64,000 nucleotides of DNA, taken from assembly GCF_026239675.1 (NCBI RefSeq), contig NZ_JAPIVQ010000011.1, positions 124,001 to 188,000 on the forward strand. The letters are read 5' to 3'. Made by a program: the position numbers and the translations under genes. Each line of letters starts with the position of its first letter. The stretch's first letter is position 1. The DNA comes from Pedobacter sp. PLR. Its GTDB lineage: Bacteria > Bacteroidota > Bacteroidia > Sphingobacteriales > Sphingobacteriaceae. Below the pieces are notes generated by a model, which was not told the origin of the DNA, made no database searches, and worked only from the letters and a program-made list of their open reading frames with translations. Shown one piece after another: positions 43,310-52,800 of this stretch.

Positions 43310-44170
43310 TCAGGATGGATGAGGGGAAAAGGTGTAATTGTAAACAGGTGCTGAGGAATTGAACTGAGAGCTGGTCCAGCGGAAGGATTTCTGCTGCGCT
43401 GCAGATTTTTTAGGAGTTGCTGCCGCATTGGCTGCTGTTGCAGTTTCTTTTACTGCTGTTTTCGGCTTTTGATGAACAACAACGGGTTTTGTTAATTTTT
43501 CTAGCGCTGGTTTTTCCTGGTTTTCAGGTTCGTTATGGTTTAAGGAACCGGCATGAACGCTGTCTGAAATTTCTGTTGCATCTTCATCGATAAAGGAAAT
43601 ATAGGCCTCCATTCGGCTTTCTGCAAGGTTTGTGTCAATCGCTACAACCTCAGTGCCTACATGTCTTCTGGATCCGCTAAGCACATAAGTAGATACCCTT
43701 GCGTCAGGAAAATGGATCAATAGCATTGCGCGGTCGTTTCTGTTTCTCCAGGGGAGGTCTGCCGGAACTTCCCATTTGAACTCTATACCGTCGGCATGTT
43801 TGGAAATTGTGGTTGTATCTGCTTTTAAGAGGCTTCCCATGCTCACAAGGGCTTTATTGTAGTCCATGCTGATGTTTGGGGATTCCCCCTTTACGGCGTG
43901 CTTTTTATTGAAAGAAACAGCTTCATTGTAAAAGTTTTTATCTGTTCCGGCCGTGATTAGCCTGAAACCAGACCTGATGAAGGTCATGTTTGGCCTTAGA
44001 AAGGCGTTTACGACCGTCATCTGCTCACAATTGGCTTTTCTTGCGGTAGTTAGCGGTTTGGTACTATGCCCGACTGTTCGGATAATCGACTTGCCGTTTA
44101 ACATATAACCTACCAGGTTGCCCACCCGACCATTAAATCCTCCGAATAATCCATTGTTTAAGCTGCCCAT
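43310..44170 (-). CDS. DUF6266 family protein
   Basis: A 286-residue protein beginning MGSLNNGLFGGFNGRVGN, followed by LVGYMLNGKSIIRTVGH, the strongly conserved start of DUF6266. This family is frequent in Pedobacter and Sphingobacterium, often in several copies, and has no known function. The middle is beta-rich. The C-terminal 70 residues are low-complexity (Ala/Lys/Pro/Thr, such as KPVVVHQKPKTAVKE), unlike the core. No signal peptide. Stands at the left border of the AT-rich island. Confidence 0.85.
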   Translation of the reverse strand: MGSLNNGLFGGFNGRVGNLVGYMLNGKSIIRTVGHSTKPLTTARKANCEQMTVVNAFLRPNMTFIRSGFRLITAGTDKNFYNEAVSFNKKHAVKGESPNISMDYNKALVSMGSLLKADTTTISKHADGIEFKWEVPADLPWRNRNDRAMLLIHFPDARVSTYVLSGSRRHVGTEVVAIDTNLAESRMEAYISFIDEDATEISDSVHAGSLNHNEPENQEKPALEKLTKPVVVHQKPKTAVKETATAANAAATPKKSAAQQKSFRWTSSQFNSSAPVYNYTFSPHPS

Positions 44171-44647
44171 AATTGCGTTTTTGATTGATTTACAACAGTT
44201 TGTAAGGGTAAGGTACGGAATCCTTTCGGGATAAGTTCATGATGTGACTTAATTAAATAAATAGTTATAAGGACTTCAATTAAGGTTTATTAGGTCTATT
44301 TGACCTAGTAAGGACCTATTAACTACCTATGAATGATTAAGTAAAGACTTGAGAAATATATCCACATATTGGTGACAATGTGGAGTGGAAAGTGGTGCAG
44401 AGCATAACTATACAAGATTGTTTTTGCTACTAGGGAATTATATTAAGAATAACTCAGGTAAATACTATGTTATAAAGTGAGGAGTTTATATTTTTTTTGA
44501 GCTAAATTATACGTTTGAAGTGTTTGATTTAAGTTATTTTAAACACGTAAAAGCGCGTGAACAATGTATTGTTTCGTAATTTGTAGGGCAAGAGAATAAT
44601 ACTATATTTATCCCCTAACGTTTACTCAAAAATCAGCCTGGCTATAG
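44171..44647. other. 477-bp AT-rich intergenic stretch at the island's left border
   Basis: No gene was recognised. It holds the inverted repeat TAGGTC-TATTT-GACCTA (44291-44307), followed by a further GGACCTA and ACCTATG within 30 bp. It must contain the promoter of the ATPase/HNH pair, but no exact TAnnTTTG element was found near the start. Confidence 0.55.
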
Positions 44648-45805
44648 ATGAATCTAAATAATAATTTTGTAATACCAGATGGCTTGTTAGCTAATTCTGG
44701 TGTTAGTGAGGATATAACTATTTTAATTGGAGAAAACGGTAGCGGTAAAAGTACTCTGTTAAACGAAATTGCTAAGCATTTTATTGATAATCATAGAACT
44801 AAGGTAATCGCAATAGCTAATACAATACATGATAAATTTAATGTCAAAAGTAAAAGGTTTGATGTTTTAAAAGCTTCAACCGGTAAGACTATTGCCACGA
44901 AAACATTAAAAAATGCATTAAGATTGTTGGCTGGCGCTGACAATAAACGCTTTAATGATATTGCTGCAGCCCTCTTATATGTCAATTTGGATCCCGTGGT
45001 TGGAATTCGCGTTAAAGGAATTCATCGCAATTACAAAATGATTGTTGAAGAGTCAAATTTAACTAACAAGGCAAAAGATGATATAATACACTGCTTATCA
45101 CAATTTTTAAAGGAATCTTCATATGAGCAAGATGTATTGCGCATAAATCTACATCATAATAGTTTTTATGATCTTATGGATTCTTTTTTGATAACGATTT
45201 TGTTGTATGAGAAAAATCTAAAAGAGTTGAAGCTGGCCAAAAGTATAGATGTATTTTTATGCCGAAAAAGGAAAATGTTACCTGTCAATAGTGCAAGTTC
45301 TGGGGAATTAACTATGATTACCTCATTACTCTATATTACTCAAATTATTTCACGAGATTCTGTTATACTTATCGATGAGCCTGAAAATAGCCTTCATCCT
45401 AAATGGCAAACTGAATATGTAAAGTTGCTTATCGATCATTTTCATCGTTACGAACCCAAAATAATTATTGCGACTCATTCACCATTAATTATAAACGCTG
45501 CAGAGATTACTTCTAATGGTGTAAGGGTGTACAAGGGTAAAGAGGGGCGGTTTGTTAATCAGAATACTGATAGTCAGAATGTTGAAGAGATTTATCAGGA
45601 CTGTTTTGGAGTTACTACACCGGAGAATCGTTATTTATCTCAGAGTATTGTCAATAAAATGAACCAATTGGCAGCGGGAAATATCAGTTTTCAAACATTT
45701 CAAGATATTATTAATGAATTTAAAGAATCTTCATATAGCGATGATCAGAAAGAGGTATTAGAGGGTATAATTGAAATGGGGCAGAAAATTATAAATCGTC
45801 GATAA
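44648..45805 (+). CDS. ptuA: PtuA-like AAA ATPase of a Septu-type defence system
   Basis: A 385-residue ABC/SMC-type ATPase of the OLD/PtuA kind. Walker A GENGSGKST is at 28-36, the signature-like SSGELTM near 220, Walker B SVILIDEPENSLHP and the switch His in IIIATHSPLIINAA. The region between (LKNALRLLAGADNKRF) is diverged. It lies 1 bp before a gene for an HNH protein with the Cys-pair pattern of PtuB, and this ATPase-HNH arrangement is the Septu anti-phage system, in which the ATPase controls the nuclease. No reverse transcriptase is adjacent, so it is not a retron effector here. The gene seems AT-rich against its neighbours. Confidence 0.82.
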   Translation: MNLNNNFVIPDGLLANSGVSEDITILIGENGSGKSTLLNEIAKHFIDNHRTKVIAIANTIHDKFNVKSKRFDVLKASTGKTIATKTLKNALRLLAGADNKRFNDIAAALLYVNLDPVVGIRVKGIHRNYKMIVEESNLTNKAKDDIIHCLSQFLKESSYEQDVLRINLHHNSFYDLMDSFLITILLYEKNLKELKLAKSIDVFLCRKRKMLPVNSASSGELTMITSLLYITQIISRDSVILIDEPENSLHPKWQTEYVKLLIDHFHRYEPKIIIATHSPLIINAAEITSNGVRVYKGKEGRFVNQNTDSQNVEEIYQDCFGVTTPENRYLSQSIVNKMNQLAAGNISFQTFQDIINEFKESSYSDDQKEVLEGIIEMGQKIINRR

Positions 45806-45806
45806 T

Positions 45807-46415
45807 ATGCCATTAACCGCAGATGATCTGATCACAATCCAGGCAGCAATTGCTGAAGGTGGAAAAATTTGGGAAAATGTATTATTAACAAATGTAAAAA
45901 GGAAAATTAAAACCCATTACCTTGGTGTAACAACCGAACAGTGTTGTTATTGTAAAAGGGATATGAGAGATGAGTTCATGATGGTTATTGATATTGAACA
46001 TGTATTGCCTAAGTCTCAATTTCCCGATTATATGTTTGAGCTGTTCAATCTGAGCGTTTCATGCAAAAGATGTAACATGTTGATTAAGGGCGATAGTACG
46101 GAGTTTTTATTTGACCGTGCTACAGTCAGCCTGCAACCTCGGGATACTGAACAGTATCGTTTAATACATCCCAATCTTGATGATTATTTTGAAAATATTG
46201 AATATATAGTTCAAATAAAAAACAATAAGAAATCGATTAAATACCTTCAGCTTAAGCCAAAAGGTGTCTATACTTACTCTTTCTTTAGGTTGGATAAACT
46301 TGAGGTGAATACGCTAAATAATGCCCAAGGCATAGAAATTGCAAATACTGAATTGTCTTCAGATATACCGATGGATCTTATTATTGAAAGTACTGTATTA
46401 TTAAATCAACTATAA
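45807..46415 (+). CDS. ptuB: PtuB-like HNH endonuclease
   Basis: A 202-residue nuclease. The HNH/beta-beta-alpha-metal motif shows CCYCKRDM (Cys46-Cys49), DIEHVLPKSQFP with catalytic His65, FNLSVSCKRCN with Cys86-Cys89 zinc ligands, and a downstream Asn. This is the pattern of PtuB proteins, which cut DNA or RNA when released by the ATPase. It starts 1 bp after the stop of the ATPase gene, so translation is coupled. The remaining 110 residues have no recognised domain. The Septu call rests on gene pair and motifs only. Confidence 0.82.
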   Translation: MPLTADDLITIQAAIAEGGKIWENVLLTNVKRKIKTHYLGVTTEQCCYCKRDMRDEFMMVIDIEHVLPKSQFPDYMFELFNLSVSCKRCNMLIKGDSTEFLFDRATVSLQPRDTEQYRLIHPNLDDYFENIEYIVQIKNNKKSIKYLQLKPKGVYTYSFFRLDKLEVNTLNNAQGIEIANTELSSDIPMDLIIESTVLLNQL

Positions 46416-46671
46416 TTATTCAGAATAATAAACTTACCAATGGTATTGCACCGTATCCTAATCTTCATTGTGCATTTGATTGTTTTAATAAGTTATTAAA
46501 ACTCGACTCAAAGTAGTGGTTTTTAGGTTGTTTTAAAATTATTATTCATTTTAGTTAATGTTGATTCTACTTTAGCTCCATCCATTATGATGAACACTTG
46601 AGATTTTGATATATATTTGATAACTCTCGTATCATACGGGTAAGCGTAAACTTACTAAATTAAACGATTTC
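46416..46671. other. 256-bp intergenic stretch before the NACHT gene
   Basis: Low-complexity AT-rich sequence. A 20-codon frame on the minus strand (46523-46585) looks like a gene remnant but is too short to identify. It ends with the NACHT promoter region listed separately. Confidence 0.5.
46612..46619 (+). promoter_or_regulatory. -7 promoter element and nearby palindrome of the NACHT gene
   Basis: TATATTTG matches TAnnTTTG exactly and lies 52 bp before the ATG at 46672. Nine bases after it begins the inverted repeat CGTATCATACG (46628-46638), which could be an operator covering the transcription start. Confidence 0.5.
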
Positions 46672-49434
46672 ATGACATACATTATTGTAGTTCTATTACT
46701 ACTTCTCTTGGTTGCTATTTGCTATATCATTTTCCTCAAGGTCTTCAAGAAATATACTAGAGAGCGATTTGCTTTTACTGGAGCAACCATCATATCTGCA
46801 CTTGTGATAACCATCTTTTTACAGATCTATTCTGCTGAAGGATATCTTGCAGCTGTAATTAATTTCAGTAACGCAACTTTCAAAACCAACATACAAACAT
46901 ATCAAACTGATATAAAGGACCATATGTTGACAATAATCTTAATGTGGTTTGTGGTGTATTATATACTCCAGGTCTATAAAAACTGGAACGGCCCGATCAG
47001 TGAATATACACATGAAAAAAATAGATTTAACCTGCCTTCTTCGCTGAGAGAAGAAGCGTTATTGCAACTGTTGGCAATTTTTAAGAAGAAAAAGCTTATT
47101 AGATATAAAGATAATTCTGGTATTCAAAATCATTCCATATTTACGGGTGCAGATCAGGAAAAATTGCCTTGGCATGTGAACGTACATGAGTTACTCACTT
47201 TTTCATCGGATCAATATAAGCTTGATCTAAAGAATGATTATTATGAGCGGGAAAAGTGTTACATTGGGTACTACGGAAAGAGCCAGCGTCAAGTTATTGC
47301 TATTTTGTGTACTACAGATTTCCCTAAGGATCATGTGATAAGGGATTTTTTGGCTTTTGCAAAGAAGTCGAATAACAATATTTTCGAGTATATGATTGCG
47401 GTGAAAACTGGTTCCGGACCGATGAAGAAAATCAAGGTCAATGAAACGGAGATCACAATAAGAAATGAAGAAGAGATGCTTGATAATCTTATCGATTTCA
47501 CCTCCTATTTTGAGGTAAGTAAGTCAAGGTTTTCCGTGAGTAAAGTTACTGAAGGGGGATTACATACTCTACAGGATATTTATGTTCCAATCAAGGGGAC
47601 TGATATTAGTGGGAAGTTAATCGGGAAGCTTGAAGATTATATTCTTAATTGGGTAGCCCTGGATGGAGACAATAAGCATCTAGCTATTTTAGGGGAGTAT
47701 GGTTGCGGAAAAAGTGTATTGTCCTTGAAAATTACCAATGAACTTATCGATGGGGTTAAGGTTAAAGGACGGATACCTATCCTATTTGAGCTTCGTGGTA
47801 AGAGTCCAAGAACGTTGAATATTGGTGAAATTTTGTCTACGTGGGCTCAGGAATATCATATCAATCCAGCTTCTTTGATGAAGTTACAAAAGGCTGGAAA
47901 GTTGGTGATTATTTTTGAGGGGTTTGATGAAATGGATATGGTGGGTGATAAGGATATGCGTTTGGAACACTTTCAGCGGCTTTGGGAGTTTGCTACAACT
48001 AATGCAAAGATTATTATTACCGGCCGCCCGAATTTTTTTTTAGATGACCAAGAACTGAAAACTAACCTCGGGATAGAAAAACCCTATGAAGGATCCCCAT
48101 ACTGCGAAGCACTGTACTTGGAAAAATTCAATATTGCTGAAATAAAATTGGCTTTGAGGAATGTCGATGCGAATACCCGAATGCAAGTCCTAGAGCTTGT
48201 AAATAACATGGAGAATACTAATTTCTGTGATTTGGTCTCGCGGCCGGCGATACTGTATCTAGTGGCGGTCATTTGGAAGGACAGACAGCTTTCTGCTATA
48301 AAGGATAAAATCAATTCTGCCCGAATTATCAAAGAGTTTATAATATACAGTTATTCCAGACAGACTGGTAAGAAGATTTCTTTTCCTCTTTCTGAAAAGG
48401 AACGAGAATATTTTATGATCGGTATCGCGGTTGCTATGTTATCAAAAACGGAGTATACAAATCAAATTAACAAAATCGACCTTCAGCATATTATTCTTCA
48501 GCTATATAAGCACATACCGGATGAAATAAGTCTAATCACAACTGGTATTGAACCCAAACGCAAGCCGTTGAGGCAACGCTTGATGGATAGTAAGGCGGAA
48601 GAGACGATCATGACTGATGTCCGTTCTTGTGGAATCCTTGTCAATGACATTACTCGGAGGGACTATTTTAAGTTTGCTCATAAGTCTTTTTTGGAGTATC
48701 AGGTAAGCAGCTATTTTGTAGAAGGGCTTTTACAAGATAAGAGAACAGATAATATAGTCATGAATGCGATCTCAAAGGCTCTGGATACCTCAATCAATAA
48801 CTTCAAGCATTCTTCAGAGACGATGGCGTTTGCCGCTGAAATAATTATAATGAAACTGAACATTAAGAGTACAGATGATCCGGAAAAATCGGCGCGAAGA
48901 TTATTTAAAATATTGTGTCCTATCAAGCCTTTGGCCTACTTTCCTGGACTTGCGCCATTTGCCGACCTTGTATTTGGCCATGTCTTCTTCTTGGCTCTGG
49001 TGACTCTTTCTTGGTGTATTAGTGCTTTCTCTCTTTTGGGCGATGATAAAAAGGAACTTGCTTTATTCTCGTTTCCTTTAATGGTTTTTAGCATTATAAT
49101 GTCGCTGCCTTTTATGATGAGAAGTAAGTTTGTCGCTGCCAACCGACTTAACATGATTTGGTATCAAACATGTCTACAACTAAAGATTAACCGCAAATTG
49201 TTAAATAAAATTATGAACAAATCTTATTGTCAGTATTTGGAAGCTGGTTCAGATATGGGTTTTTATTCTTTCATAGTAACAAGGGTCATTAGGATTATGA
49301 TGCGTAAGAAAGACGGAACAGAGACTATTGATGAGATCATTAAGATGAAAGATGATGAATTCAAGTTGAAACGTCTATCTACTTTGTCAACAATGGTTGA
49401 GAAAGAGGATGAAGTGTTTTCGAAGCTAGAATAG
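46672..49434 (+). CDS. Membrane-anchored NACHT (STAND) ATPase, candidate anti-phage NLR-like protein
   Basis: A 920-residue protein. Hydrophobic segments at about 4-24, 37-55 and 85-103 anchor the N-terminus. Residues about 165-290 form an unidentified alpha/beta domain. The NACHT ATPase follows: Walker A GEYGCGKS (341-348), Walker B VIIFEGFDEMD with Glu416 and Asp419/Glu420, and the sensor IIITGRP. The post-NACHT motif FAHKSFLEYQVSSYFVEGLL is typical of NLR-like proteins. Two more hydrophobic helices lie near 770-790 and 798-820, before a soluble tail. Bacterial NACHT proteins are anti-phage NLR relatives, and most use a soluble effector or sensor. Here the membrane segments suggest a membrane-acting or membrane-sensing variant. 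No effector domain was recognised, so function is inference. Confidence 0.8.
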   Translation: MTYIIVVLLLLLLVAICYIIFLKVFKKYTRERFAFTGATIISALVITIFLQIYSAEGYLAAVINFSNATFKTNIQTYQTDIKDHMLTIILMWFVVYYILQVYKNWNGPISEYTHEKNRFNLPSSLREEALLQLLAIFKKKKLIRYKDNSGIQNHSIFTGADQEKLPWHVNVHELLTFSSDQYKLDLKNDYYEREKCYIGYYGKSQRQVIAILCTTDFPKDHVIRDFLAFAKKSNNNIFEYMIAVKTGSGPMKKIKVNETEITIRNEEEMLDNLIDFTSYFEVSKSRFSVSKVTEGGLHTLQDIYVPIKGTDISGKLIGKLEDYILNWVALDGDNKHLAILGEYGCGKSVLSLKITNELIDGVKVKGRIPILFELRGKSPRTLNIGEILSTWAQEYHINPASLMKLQKAGKLVIIFEGFDEMDMVGDKDMRLEHFQRLWEFATTNAKIIITGRPNFFLDDQELKTNLGIEKPYEGSPYCEALYLEKFNIAEIKLALRNVDANTRMQVLELVNNMENTNFCDLVSRPAILYLVAVIWKDRQLSAIKDKINSARIIKEFIIYSYSRQTGKKISFPLSEKEREYFMIGIAVAMLSKTEYTNQINKIDLQHIILQLYKHIPDEISLITTGIEPKRKPLRQRLMDSKAEETIMTDVRSCGILVNDITRRDYFKFAHKSFLEYQVSSYFVEGLLQDKRTDNIVMNAISKALDTSINNFKHSSETMAFAAEIIIMKLNIKSTDDPEKSARRLFKILCPIKPLAYFPGLAPFADLVFGHVFFLALVTLSWCISAFSLLGDDKKELALFSFPLMVFSIIMSLPFMMRSKFVAANRLNMIWYQTCLQLKINRKLLNKIMNKSYCQYLEAGSDMGFYSFIVTRVIRIMMRKKDGTETIDEIIKMKDDEFKLKRLSTLSTMVEKEDEVFSKLE

Positions 49435-49471
49435 TTGGTAACGGACTCTTATTAAAAATAATCTCAAACCT

Positions 49472-49659
49472 ATGGCTAGATTCTCTGAGGAAAATAAAAG
49501 AATTCGAGAGAATGTTAAAACAAAGGGGGCATTTACCTCGGATCAATCGCTGTTAAAACTTGTGTATTTGGCTATAAACGATTTTCTAAAAAGTGGAAGA
49601 TGCCAATGTGGAATTGGGGCTTGACAATGTCTCAGCTCTATATTAAAAGCCTCACCTAG
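49472..49659 (+). pseudogene. Remnant of an IS256-family (mutator-type) transposase, frameshifted
   Basis: The 3' end of a transposase gene. Frame one gives ENKRIRENVKTKGAFTSD and SLLKLVYLAIND. Then a one-base shift at about 49590 continues as KKWKMPMWNWGLTMSQLYIK, which together match the conserved IS256 C-terminus (KTKGAFTSD, KKW-P--NWGLT-SQL-IK). Stop codons follow in both frames (first frame soon after; second at 49657-49659). The 5' 85% of the element and its ends are missing, so it is a dead relic and marks past insertion here. Confidence 0.85.
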
Positions 49660-49854
49660 GAAGAAGTGATGTTGATACGACGAGACAACTTGAGGTTAAA
49701 ACTTTAGATACGACAAAAAGCTTGTCAAAAAAATGGGCAGGCTGAATCTTATGGATCTGAATATATTGGATTAGGATGCCTTCTGAAATAAGGGGAGATG
49801 TTTGGGTGTTTAGTTTGTAATGAAATGGAGTGGGTACTATTCGCGAAATCCCAC

Positions 49855-52800
49855 CTATCTGTAAAAAGGTGTGATCACGGATAATTTTCTATTTATCTGA
49901 TAATCAATGGTATGGCTGCCTGTAACTCTTTTTCCATTTACCATCCAATAGTCAAATTCCTTATCCATCCAGTATTTTGGAGAGGAAATCTGGATCATAC
50001 TATTTTTAGTAAATGATTTGTAAATAATGCCGGCACCTTTAAAAGTCTCATCACCAAACAACAGCGTAAAAGGGATACTGCCCAAATCAGCTGAAGAGCT
50101 GAGGTATACCGACTTATAGTTTTTTCGTGGCAAGAGCACAAAATGGAAGTTGAGCTCCAGGGAATCAAGTTTTACAGGTAGATTATCAGGATTTGCATCG
50201 GATTTTTGGATCGTAAAATCACTATCAAAGGAAACGAGCTTTCGTTGTTGGCCAAGCTGTTTGGAAATTAACATGTTGATCAAACTCATATATGATTGAT
50301 CTGTCTCCCTTTCAACAGTCTTGTTGTTGATGAAAGATCTATCGAATGACCATTCATAAAACGGTGTGCCGTTAGTTGAGACATGGTGGAAATCAAATTG
50401 GGTCCCATCCTTGTACCTTGTTGCCGTCCCCTTATGCGAGATGGTGAGGTTACTCTGACTAAAAGCATAAGACTTAACTGATTCTATAGCTGTCGGATTG
50501 TAAACAGGTCTAGCGATAATCTTCTCAATGAGAAAGTCTTCACTGTTCTCCATCTCCTTGATCAACAGGTTATAATTTTTTTGTCTGAAAAAATTCAAAC
50601 TGAGCGGCTCACCTTGGTTAAGTTTATTTATATCGGAACGGGATAGTTGAAGTGCCAGTCTAGTTGATTTACCTATAGAGGCGACGTCGGTATTCAATAG
50701 TTCATAGGCTTCTTGCGCTGAGTATTCCACATCCAGACTGTATATCTGTGCAATACGTTTAATCAGTTCTTCATAGTTTTGGTATTCATCAAAACGCCCA
50801 CCTTTGGTCAGGAAAAAAGTCCGCTCGTAGCCCTTATACTGCCTAAGAGTAAAGTACTCATACGCCTTAGCATAAAGATATTGGTAATAGTTCAACCTGT
50901 CAAATACTTCCTTCCTGAAAGCAGCTAAGGTAGTTGCTTTATCCTCGCTTAATAACGAAGTCGAACTAAATGAGCCTTTTATGATATCAATTACCCTTGA
51001 GTTATTTACAATGTCGTTATTGAGTTTTCTGATCCTTAACTGGAAACTCAACAGTCCATCTAATAATTCCTTGTTGAGCTCTGTTAGTTTCTGAACGCTA
51101 TCGATAAGCTTATTGTATTCTGGATTTCTGGCCTTGAGCTTTGAGATTTCAGCGGCTAGGCTTTCCTTGGTAACAGGTTCAAGCTTCAATTTTTTTAGGA
51201 TATTAGAAGTACTGGACAAAAACGGTTCCATATATTTTGATAATGTATCCCTGTTATTATACAGTGTTTTATATATTGGAAGATCTGGTGGAGAATTAGT
51301 AAGCACGTTATCTACTTTACTCTTGAATTTCTCGAACTGATTTTTTGAGTCTTTAATGAGTTTATAATCGGAAATCACTGACCCAACCTGGCCAAGTAGG
51401 GATACACCATCCTCCTTTAATGCAACAGCCTCAAACACAGAGGCGGCTAGTCCCAATGCAGGCTGACCTACAGGAACTACCTTTGCAATGGTTGCAACGG
51501 TCTTTAGAAGCTGTTTGTTTTTTTCTTTTCTTTCTTTCCTGTCCAGTGTCTGTTTAGCTTTTTTTTTGAATTTATTTTCAAGTTCGATAATGCGCTTACC
51601 CACCTTATCCATGTAAGATAAGGTGGAGTCTATCTTCTCCTCAAGAAAGGGAAGCCGCACGTTTTCAATATCCTGAATGTCAGCCTCAAATGAGAGATTG
51701 GAATTTAGATAGGACTCTATATTAGAAACGGCTGAATTGTATTGGCCCAGATCGGTTTTTAACTGTTTTTCTATATAGAGTATTGATGCATACGTATTGG
51801 TTAGGCTGTGTATCTGAGCGGTGTAAACACCGTAGTTTGCTATAAGCTCTAGACCGGGTACAAAGCCGTAAGGATTTCCGTAATAATCCAAGTTGGCCCT
51901 TATTTTAGAAAGGTTATCCCCTAAGGTTTTGGACAATTCCCTAGAGATAACAGTCTGAGCAAGGTTGGGATGAGCAGCCTCCGTAGCAAGAAAGAAATTA
52001 GCATATTCATTGAATATAAACTCAGCCTCCTCCACATGCCCGAATTTAAAGAGATCATTTGCATAGTCAACGATAAGGGACGCATAATCGAGATTTATCC
52101 ATTGATCGGTATTGTTGGAAGAGCTAATTGAGCCAGGCGAGCCAACACTACGGTTCGTAACCAAGGGCTGCAGAGTGATGGTGTCTGGATAACGAAGCGT
52201 ATCGAAACCGCTTACATCTGACAGGGTCTCTTTTCTATCTATTTTTATTGATCTAGTAAATTTAAAAGGTATTAGCGGTCCACTAATCTTTCCACTGTAT
52301 CTAACTGAATCTAATAATCCCGCTATTCCTCCATTAACCTGTGAAAATAAGGCAACATCATGGTTCGAGATGATTTTACCACCGTTTCCAGGCTCTCCGG
52401 GCTTACCTCCTTGGAGGGGCTTTGCCTTAAGGGTATTTGCCTCATTGAATACCAAACTGAAATTGTCGTTAGCTCCATGACCATCGCAGGTAGTCTCCCA
52501 GTCGGTTCCATGCAGACCAGAACCGCCCTTGCCATATCTGTTATATTTGAAATCAATCCAGACCAAGTCTTTTGCCCTAGGATCCTTATTGTCAAAACCA
52601 GCCTCAAGTTTGATACTGGTACAGCCTGAGGCACCAGGCATTGCGCTTTTGATAAGGACTTTAGATGCTACACTTTTGAGGAGCGGATAGTCAATCCCAT
52701 TTTTTCCATGAGGTGCATTTTGCCCATTTCCGCCATTCGCAGCGAATAAGGTTGTTGAACTGCCGTTATATACTAGATTCTTGTAAAATACCTCCAACGT

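Noticed and set aside
44171..46415. Retron, because PtuAB-like pairs can be retron effectors
   Set aside because: No reverse transcriptase frame and no clear msr/msd-like structured RNA lies beside the pair.
46523..46585. 20-codon minus-strand frame (MDGAKVESTLTKMNNNFKTT)
   Set aside because: Protein-like but too short, without promoter or family match. Could be a remnant.
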